33,500 nucleotides of DNA from Thauera linaloolentis 47Lol = DSM 12138 (lineage in GTDB: Bacteria; Pseudomonadota; Gammaproteobacteria; Burkholderiales; Rhodocyclaceae), in assembly GCF_000310205.1 (NCBI RefSeq), contig NZ_AMXE01000043.1, forward strand, positions 1 through 33,500, written 5' to 3'. Position 1 is the stretch's first letter. Every line of letters begins with the position of its first letter. Below are positions 27,647 through 33,500 of this stretch, piece after piece. Position numbers and translations under genes: made by a program. The notes beneath the pieces were generated by a model that saw nothing but the letters and a program-made list of their open reading frames with translations, made no database searches and was not told the origin of the DNA.

Positions 27647-27889
27647 TTACGCCCCACCCATGAACATCCGAGCCACTTCCTCATTGTGATCGTCGATGTT
27701 ATCGGGTACCTCGAACTTTCCCTTGGCGACTCCAATGCGCTGACCCGGGGGCACCGCGTCGATAGGCACGAGCTTGGCCGCAGGACGGCCATTGCGGGCG
27801 ATGATGATTTCGCGCTCCTTGCCCTCTTCGATGGTTTCCACCAAACGGGACAACGAGGATTTGGCTTGCAGCATATTGACGGCTTGCAT
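27647..27889 (-). CDS. Phd/YefM-family antitoxin
   Basis: This 80-residue antitoxin precedes the toxin gene. The N-terminal DNA-binding part reads VNMLQAKSSLSRLVETIEEG and EREIIIARNGRPAAKLVPI, the classic Phd/YefM pattern. The C-terminal part (EVPDNIDDHNEEVARMF) would wrap the toxin. The ATG at 27889 is chosen because GGAG sits six bases upstream; the frame also opens at a TTG four codons earlier. It should neutralise the toxin and repress the operon. A tandem AGTCT at 27913-27922, overlapping the promoter region, may be part of the operator. Confidence 0.88.
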   Translation of the reverse strand: MQAVNMLQAKSSLSRLVETIEEGKEREIIIARNGRPAAKLVPIDAVPPGQRIGVAKGKFEVPDNIDDHNEEVARMFMGGA

Positions 27890-27984
27890 GGTGCTCTCCA
27901 AAAAACAAAATTAGTCTAGTCTGGCCAAACCCTATAAGCAAGCAGCGATCGGCCGCGCCGCCAGGTCGCTGCCTGCTCGCCTAC

Positions 27985-28047
27985 GCGATCGCAGAAACCT
28001 TGGATTTTGTCGATGGGCACGGCGATACGAGCATCCGTCGTGAATAT
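27985..28047 (-). pseudogene. Possible MNT nucleotidyltransferase antitoxin N-terminal remnant
   Basis: One minus-strand frame reads DARIAVPIDKIQGFCDR, which resembles the first residues of MNT-type nucleotidyltransferases of HEPN-MNT toxin-antitoxin pairs (they typically continue into a GSVLRDDF-type motif). Here the similarity ends at once and the frame stops at about 27934 with unrelated residues. The match is short, so this is tentative. The rest of 27890-28105 shows nothing recognisable. Confidence 0.25.
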
Positions 28048-28105
28048 ACGATCCTGCTGTCTTACGCGAAGCAGTCAATTTGACCGAAGCACGCCAGGCT
28101 CGATT

Positions 28106-31100
28106 TCATCCCGCTCCCGCTTTCTTCAACGCCCGCTGCTTCACCAGCGCGAACAGCACCGGGATCACCGCCAGCGTCAGCACCGTGGACGACACCATGC
28201 CGCCCACCATCGGCGCGGCGATCCGGCGCATGACCTCGCTGCCCACCCCGGTGCCCCACATCACCGGCAGCAGGCCGACGACGATGGTCAGTACCGTCAT
28301 CATCTTCGGCCGCACGCGGCCGGCCGCGCCTTCCATCACTGCCGCATGCAGTTCGGCGGCGGTGGGCGATCGCCCCTCGGCGGCGCAGGCGGCAAGCACT
28401 CGCTTCCATGCCTGGTCGAGATAGATCAGCATGATCACGCCGGTTTCGGCGGCGACGCCGGCCAGCGCGATGAAGCCGACCGCTACCGCGACGCTCATCT
28501 GGTAGTCCAGCCACCACATCAGCCATACGCCGCCGATCAGCGCGAAAGGCACCGACAGCATCACGATCAGCGTCTCGGCTAGGCGGCGGAAGTTCAGGTA
28601 CAGCAGCACGAAGATCAGCGCCAGCGTCAGCGGGCCGACGATGGCGAGCCGTTCGCCGGCGCGCTCCATGTTCTCGAACTGGCCACTCCAGGTGGCGTAG
28701 TAGCCCGGCGGGAACTGCACCTGCCCGGCCACCGCCTGCCGGGCGCGGGCGACGAAGGCGCCCAGGTCGGTCTCGCGCGTATCCACATACACGTAGGCGG
28801 CCAGCATCGCGTTCTCGGTACGCACCGACGCCGCGCCGCGCACGATGCGCACGTCGGCAAGCTGGCCCAGCGGCACCGCGCCGCTGGCGGTCGGCACCAG
28901 CACGCTGGCGGCGACGCGCTGCGGGTCGTCGCGCAGTGCGCGCGGGTAGCGCACGCTGACGTCGTAGCGCTCCAGCCCTTCCACCGTCGTCGTCACGCGC
29001 TCGCCGCCGAGCGCGGTGGCGAGCGTCTCCTGCAGGCGGTCGATGGTCAGGCCGTGGCGTGCCAGTTGATCGCGGCGCGGCTCGATGTCGACGTAGTAGC
29101 CGCCGGCGACGCGCTCGGCGTAGGCGCTGCTGGTGCCGGGCAGCGCGCGCACCGCCGCTTCGACCTCCTTCGCCACCCGCTCCAGGGTTTCCAGGTCGGT
29201 GCCGAACACCTTCACACCGACCGGCGTGCGGATGCCGGTGGACAGCATGTCAATGCGGGCCTTGATCGGCATCGTCCATGAATTGGCCAGGCCGGGGAAC
29301 TTCAGCGCCGCGTCCATCTCGGCGATCAGCGCGTCCACCGTCATGCCAGGGCGCCATTCGGATTCGGGCTTGAGGTTGATCACGGTCTCGAACATTTCCA
29401 GCGGCGCCGGGTCGGTCGCGGTGTTGGCGCGGCCGGCCTTGCCGTACACCGATTCGACTTCGGGGAAAGTCTTGATGATGCGGTTGGTGGTGGCGAGCAG
29501 GCGCCCGGCCTCGGTCACCGACATGCCGGGCAGCGCCGCCGGCATGTAGAAGATGGCGCCTTCGTTCAGCGTCGGCATGAACTCGCTGCCGATCTGGCGC
29601 GCGGGGATCAGCGTCAGCCCCATCGCAAGCAGCGCCAGCACCAGGGTCGTCAGCCTGAAGCGCATCACCAGCGCGATCAGCGGCCGGTAGGCCGCCCCCA
29701 GCGCGCGGTTGATCGGGTTGCGGTGCTCGGGCACGATGCGGCCGCGCACGAAGAGCAGCATCAGCACCGGCACCAGCGTCACCGACAGCACCGCGGCGCC
29801 GGCCATCGCCAGCGTCTTGGTCCACGCCAGCGGCGCGAACAGCCGCCCCTCCTGGCCTTCGAGCGTGAACACCGGCAGGAAGGACACGGTGATGATCAGC
29901 AGCGAAAAGAACAGCGCCGGCCCCACTTCGCGGCAGGCGCCGATCAGCGTCGCCCGCCGTTCGGCTTCGCTGGCGTCCGCGCCCAGCGTCTCCAGGCGCT
30001 TGTGCGCGTTCTCGATCATGACGACGGAAGCATCGACCATCGCGCCGATGGCGATCGCGATACCGCCCAGGCTCATGATGTTGGAGCCGATGCCGAGCGC
30101 CTGCATGCCGATGAAGGCCACCAGGATGCCCAGCGGCAGCGTCACGATCGCCACCAGCGCGCTGCGCACGTGCAGCAGGAACACGATGCACACCGCGGCG
30201 ACGATCAGGCTTTCTTCCAGCAGCGTCCATGTCAGGTTGTCGATCGCACGCCCGATCAGCGTCGAACGGTCGTACACCGGCACCACCTCCGCCCCTTCGG
30301 GCAGGCCGGGGGCGATCTGGGCCAGCTTGGCCTTGACCGCACCGATCACGTCCAGCGCGTTCTCGCCGAAGCGCGCCATGACGATGCCGGACGCCACTTC
30401 GCCTTCGCCGTTCAGCTCGGCCAGGCCGCGCCGCTCGGCCGGCACCTGCTCGACGCGGCCGACGTCGGCGATGCGCACCGGCGTGCCGTTCTCGGTCTTC
30501 AGCACGATGCCGCCGATGTCCTCCGCACCGCGCAGATAGCCGCGCCCGCGCACCATGTATTCCTTCTCGGCCAGTTCGATGACGCGCCCGCCCACGTCGC
30601 GGTTCGACTCGCGGATCGCGCGCGTCACATCGTCGAGGGCGATGCCGTAGCCCGCCAGCCGGAACGGGTCGACCGTGACCTGGTATTCGCGCACGAAGCC
30701 GCCGACGCTCGCCACTTCGGCCACGCCCTCGGCCTGGGTCAACTGGTAGCGCAGATACCAGTCCTGCAGGCTGCGGGTGTCGGCCAGCGACATGTCGCGG
30801 CCGGTGACGGCGTACTGATAGACCCAGCCCACGCCGGTCGCGTCCGGCCCGATCTGCGGCGCCACACCCTGCGGCAGCCGCGCCGCCGCGGTGCTGAGGT
30901 ATTCCAGCACGCGCGAGCGCGCCCAGTAGATGTCGGTGCCGTCCTCGAAGATCACATAGACATAGGACGCGCCGAACATCGAGAAGCCACGCACCACCCG
31001 CGCGCGCGGCACCGCCAGCAGCGAGGTGGTGAGCGGATAGGTGACCTGGTCTTCCACCACCTGCGGCGCCTGTCCGGGGAAGTCGGTATAGACGATGACC

Positions 31101-31333
31101 TGCACGTCGGACAGGTCGGGCAAGGCGTCGAGCGGCGTGTGCTTGATCGCGTACAGTCCGCCGCCGATCAGGAACAGCGTCGCCAGCAGTACCAGGAAGA
31201 CGTTGCGCGCCGAAGCCTCGATCAGCCCGCCCAGCAGGCCGCCCTCCGCCCGGCTGCCTTCCGCCCGGCTACCTTCCATGTAGTCGCCGGCTCCCGCACG
31301 TCCGGCGGCGGGCTCCCGCGCCGGATCAGTCAT
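28106..31333 (-). CDS. cusA: Copper/silver efflux RND pump CusA
   Basis: This inner-membrane heavy-metal RND antiporter exports Cu(I)/Ag(I) through the CusCBA complex. It is 1075 residues long, with 12 membrane segments in the usual order and two large periplasmic loops. Assignment to the Cus rather than the Czc branch rests on GGIAIAIGAMVDASVVMIENAHKRLE (two adjacent pieces) in TM4 and GFIALAGVAAETGVIMLIYLD in the C-terminal half. Methionines in FYMPAALPG, PGMTVDAL and RIDMLSTGI correspond to the porter-domain Met cluster that binds Cu(I). The ATG at 31333 overlaps the cusB stop by eight bases. Its N-terminus carries a Gly-Ser-Arg-Ala-Glu repeat before the first helix; an internal ATG just ahead of that repeat is an alternative start. 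Confidence 0.93.
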   Translation of the reverse strand: MTDPAREPAAGRAGAGDYMEGSRAEGSRAEGGLLGGLIEASARNVFLVLLATLFLIGGGLYAIKHTPLDALPDLSDVQVIVYTDFPGQAPQVVEDQVTYPLTTSLLAVPRARVVRGFSMFGASYVYVIFEDGTDIYWARSRVLEYLSTAAARLPQGVAPQIGPDATGVGWVYQYAVTGRDMSLADTRSLQDWYLRYQLTQAEGVAEVASVGGFVREYQVTVDPFRLAGYGIALDDVTRAIRESNRDVGGRVIELAEKEYMVRGRGYLRGAEDIGGIVLKTENGTPVRIADVGRVEQVPAERRGLAELNGEGEVASGIVMARFGENALDVIGAVKAKLAQIAPGLPEGAEVVPVYDRSTLIGRAIDNLTWTLLEESLIVAAVCIVFLLHVRSALVAIVTLPLGILVAFIGMQALGIGSNIMSLGGIAIAIGAMVDASVVMIENAHKRLETLGADASEAERRATLIGACREVGPALFFSLLIITVSFLPVFTLEGQEGRLFAPLAWTKTLAMAGAAVLSVTLVPVLMLLFVRGRIVPEHRNPINRALGAAYRPLIALVMRFRLTTLVLALLAMGLTLIPARQIGSEFMPTLNEGAIFYMPAALPGMSVTEAGRLLATTNRIIKTFPEVESVYGKAGRANTATDPAPLEMFETVINLKPESEWRPGMTVDALIAEMDAALKFPGLANSWTMPIKARIDMLSTGIRTPVGVKVFGTDLETLERVAKEVEAAVRALPGTSSAYAERVAGGYYVDIEPRRDQLARHGLTIDRLQETLATALGGERVTTTVEGLERYDVSVRYPRALRDDPQRVAASVLVPTASGAVPLGQLADVRIVRGAASVRTENAMLAAYVYVDTRETDLGAFVARARQAVAGQVQFPPGYYATWSGQFENMERAGERLAIVGPLTLALIFVLLYLNFRRLAETLIVMLSVPFALIGGVWLMWWLDYQMSVAVAVGFIALAGVAAETGVIMLIYLDQAWKRVLAACAAEGRSPTAAELHAAVMEGAAGRVRPKMMTVLTIVVGLLPVMWGTGVGSEVMRRIAAPMVGGMVSSTVLTLAVIPVLFALVKQRALKKAGAG
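31241..31270 (-). repeat. 15-base tandem duplication in the cusA 5' end
   Basis: Two near-identical 15-base units (31241-31255 and 31256-31270, one mismatch) encode a doubled GSRAE motif in the cytoplasmic N-terminus of CusA. It preserves the reading frame and is probably a neutral slippage product. Confidence 0.7.
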
Positions 31334-32882
31334 GGCGATGCTCCGCCGCGCCCGGCGCCGGCGAGGCGCCGAGAGGCTCGATGCGGGTGACGACATATTC
31401 GCCCGGCCCGCGCGCCTCGAAGCGGAAGCGGATCGGCGTGCCTGGCGCCAGGCCATGCACGAGATCGAGCGATTCGAGGCCGAACTCCATCGTCATCGAC
31501 GGCCACTTCAGGGCCGGAATCTCGCCGTGGCTCAGCATGGCGCTGCCGGTTTCGGCGTCGAAGTCCTCGAAGCTGCCTTCAGCATCGTAGGCGGGCGGCG
31601 CACCGGCGTCGCCCTCCCCGGTATCGGCGAGATTCGACAGCGCCGCGCGCAACTGGCTCTCGGAATCGATCAGGAAGCTGGCGGAGACCACTACCCGCTC
31701 GCCCTCCTGCACGCCGTCGAGCACTTCGGCGAAATCGCTGCCGCGCGCGCCCAGGCGCACCGGCCGCGGCGCAAAGCGCCCTTCGCCGAGCGCGACCAGC
31801 ACCACCTGGCGGTCGCCGTCGTCGATGACGGCCGATGCCGGCACGGCGACGCGCGGCGCATCGCCGCCGGTCACGACTTCGACGCGGGCGAACATGCCGG
31901 GCCGCAGCGCACCGTCCGGGTTGTCCAGTTCCAGCCTCACTTGCGTGCTGCGCGTGGCGGCATCCAGCGTCGGGTACAGGTAGGCGACCCGCGCCTCGAA
32001 ACTCCGCCCCGGGAAGGCATCGAACACGAGTTGCGCAGGCTGGCCGACTCGCAGTTGCGCCAGATCGCGCTCGAACACGTCGGCGATCACCCACACCCTG
32101 GACAGATCCACGATGCGGAACAGTGCCTCGCCGGCGGCGAAGCGCGCACCCTCGACGGCCGTCTTTTCCAGCACGACACCATTGATCGGTGCATGCAGGG
32201 TCTGGCGCGCACCGGTCTGCTCCGCCACCTGCAGGTTGCGCAGGCGTGCCCGCGTCGCCTCGGCCAGGCGCGCGGCGGCCTCGGCAGCCTGCGGATCGGC
32301 CGCGCTTTCGCGCCGCAGGCGCTCGGCGATGCTCAATTCCTCGCCCGCCGACTGCAGTTCCGGGCTGTAGGTGGAGAACAGCGGCTGGCCGCGGCGCACC
32401 ACGTCGCCGGTCGCCCTGACGTGCAGGCGCTCGATCCAGCCGTCGAAGCGCGGTGCGACGACCGCCTGCGTGCGCTCGTCGACCTCGACTCGGCCGCTCG
32501 CGCGCACCGGCTGGGCCAGCGTCCGCATCTCCACCACCGCGGTCTTCACCCCCAGCGTCTGCACCCGCGCCGGACTGACTTTCACCACGCCTTCGTCGCC
32601 CGGCTCCTCGCCCGCATGGACCGGGATGTAGTCCATGCCCATCGAATCCTTCTTCGGCACCGGCGAAGTGTCCGGCAGGCCCATCGGGTTGCGGTAGTAC
32701 AGGATCTGGCGGCCCTGGCCGTCCGCCTGCGTCCCTGCCACCCCGCTGCCGTGGGCCGCCTGCCCAGTGCCTTCCGCCACGACACCGCCATGTGGCGCCT
32801 GGCGGCTTCCCGCCCAGTAGCCGGCACCTGCCGCCAGCGCGCCGAGCAACACCAGCGCGGCAAGCCACCCCGTCCTGTTCAC
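31326..32882 (-). CDS. cusB: CusB membrane-fusion protein with C-terminal CusF-like domain
   Basis: This periplasmic adaptor links CusA to CusC and is 518 residues long. An N-terminal membrane anchor (about 7-24) is followed by a heavy-metal-binding domain at 61-88 (LYYRNPMGLPDTSPVPKKDS, then MGMDYIPV). The barrel-sandwich, alpha-hairpin and beta-barrel modules follow, with LHAPINGVVLEKTAVEGA as the second half of the lipoyl-like part. Near residues 445-505 an extra domain contains GEIPALKWPSMTMEF, the CusF signature with the Trp and Met residues that bind Cu(I). The copper chaperone is thus fused to the adaptor. The start is GTG at 32882, overlapping the cusC stop by four bases. Confidence 0.93.
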   Translation of the reverse strand: MNRTGWLAALVLLGALAAGAGYWAGSRQAPHGGVVAEGTGQAAHGSGVAGTQADGQGRQILYYRNPMGLPDTSPVPKKDSMGMDYIPVHAGEEPGDEGVVKVSPARVQTLGVKTAVVEMRTLAQPVRASGRVEVDERTQAVVAPRFDGWIERLHVRATGDVVRRGQPLFSTYSPELQSAGEELSIAERLRRESAADPQAAEAAARLAEATRARLRNLQVAEQTGARQTLHAPINGVVLEKTAVEGARFAAGEALFRIVDLSRVWVIADVFERDLAQLRVGQPAQLVFDAFPGRSFEARVAYLYPTLDAATRSTQVRLELDNPDGALRPGMFARVEVVTGGDAPRVAVPASAVIDDGDRQVVLVALGEGRFAPRPVRLGARGSDFAEVLDGVQEGERVVVSASFLIDSESQLRAALSNLADTGEGDAGAPPAYDAEGSFEDFDAETGSAMLSHGEIPALKWPSMTMEFGLESLDLVHGLAPGTPIRFRFEARGPGEYVVTRIEPLGASPAPGAAEHRHD

Positions 32883-33500
32883 TTGATTTCTCCCGACAAT
32901 TTCTCGATTTCGCTCAGCGCCAGGCGGGCTTCGATTTCGGCCTGCAGCACTTGCTCGCGCACCGCGATCAACTGCCGTTCGGCTTCGAGCACGCTGTCGA
33001 AATCCACCTGCCCGCCGGCCAGCGCGCTGCGCGCCGCGTCACGCGTGGCGGCGGCCTGCGGCACCAAGCTGCCGCGCAGCAGGCGCAGGCCGTCCCGTCC
33101 GCCGGTATAGGCCGCCCACGCCGCGCCCAACCGGCCGGCGGCTTCGTCGGCGGTGGCTTCGCGCCGCGCCTGGGCGGCGGCGAGCATGCGCTCGGCTTCG
33201 TATTCACGGGCACGCCGACTGCCCTGCTGCAAGGGAATCGTCACCTCGAACATCAAGTCCCAGGACGAGCGCCCTTCGTCGGGCCGGTTGTGGGTGAGGC
33301 CGACGCCGAAGTCCGGCAGACGCTCGCGCCGGGTGCGATCCCGCTCGGCATGGGCCAGGCCGACGCCTTCCGCCGCGGCCATCACCTCGGGGTTGCGGCT
33401 GCGCGCGCGCTCGAAGCGTTCGGCGGCATCGCGCAGGTCCGGCAGCGGGCCGGGTTCGGCCGGCGCCGCCAGCGGCGCGTCGGGCCGGCGCGACAGCAGG
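32879..33500 (-). CDS. cusC: CusC-like outer-membrane efflux channel (partial)
   Basis: The frame is open from the window edge to a stop at 32879, giving the C-terminal 206 or so residues of a TolC-family outer-membrane factor. RSRNPEVMAAAEGVGLAHAE is the start of the second repeat's helix. LPDFGVGLTHN, LMFEVTIPLQQGSRR and a long coiled-coil with VDFDSVLEAERQLI follow, typical of CusC/CzcC-type factors. The N-terminal half lies outside the window. Position and overlap make it the first gene of a cusCBA operon. Confidence 0.88.
   Translation of the reverse strand, partial: LLSRRPDAPLAAPAEPGPLPDLRDAAERFERARSRNPEVMAAAEGVGLAHAERDRTRRERLPDFGVGLTHNRPDEGRSSWDLMFEVTIPLQQGSRRAREYEAERMLAAAQARREATADEAAGRLGAAWAAYTGGRDGLRLLRGSLVPQAAATRDAARSALAGGQVDFDSVLEAERQLIAVREQVLQAEIEARLALSEIEKLSGEIK

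Noticed and set aside
29723..31390. Long plus-strand frame opposite cusA
   Set aside because: Antisense shadow of a high-GC gene: low-complexity Arg/His/Gln-rich product, no start signal, and cusA accounts for the coding signal.

Overview
The window looks like a chromosomal segment of a GC-rich betaproteobacterium, most likely of the Thauera/Azoarcus/Aromatoleum group (Rhodocyclales). This is inferred from the very high GC content, the protein sequences, and the gene order nth followed by a DUF1841 gene. I could not run a search, so the genus is a guess. No tRNA, rRNA, CRISPR array or insertion sequence was seen.

Layout. (1) 1-2417, plus strand: a possible tail of rsxB, nth (endonuclease III), a DUF1841 gene, then a PepSY-domain periplasmic protein and an OmpR/PhoB-type response regulator. 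No sensor kinase follows the regulator. (2) 2399-7083, minus strand: a DUF2946 gene, a TonB-dependent siderophore receptor and a translationally overlapping YddA/SbmA-like ABC transporter. (3) 7353-12934, plus strand: a complete five-gene Dpp/Opp-type peptide ABC importer with 4-base overlaps between its last three genes. (4) 12982-21553, plus strand: two tandem iron-uptake signalling cassettes, each with a FecI-type sigma factor, a FecR-type anti-sigma factor and a TonB receptor carrying an N-terminal signalling (STN) domain. Each is preceded by a Fur-box-like sequence. (5) 21904-24029, minus strand: groES-groEL behind a CIRCE element, ending at a strong terminator. (6) 24308-26894, plus strand: an orphan sensor histidine kinase, which may be the missing partner of the regulator at 1758, then a class V aminotransferase. 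(7) 26956-28047: a VapBC-like toxin-antitoxin pair flanked by toxin-antitoxin debris. (8) 28106 to the window end, minus strand: a cusCBA copper/silver efflux operon, with cusC cut by the window edge.

How the genes work together. Regions 2 and 4 form an iron-scavenging block. Three ferric-siderophore-type receptors are present without any siderophore synthesis genes, which fits uptake of siderophores made by other organisms. The two Fec cassettes are built for surface signalling: loaded receptor to FecR to FecI to receptor transcription. A stem-loop with a U-run lies between the second fecR and its receptor gene and may separate basal from induced expression. The cus operon removes Cu(I)/Ag(I) from the periplasm.

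The most unusual feature is the chaperonin pair. The 545-residue GroEL and the 96-residue GroES contain no methionine beyond the initiator and no cysteine. Positions that are Met or Cys in E. coli GroEL are occupied by Leu, Ile, Val, Phe, Ala, Thr or Gln, and the usual Gly-Gly-Met tail is replaced. This looks like a chaperonin machine cleared of sulfur residues that oxidants attack, and it is the best candidate here for something undescribed.
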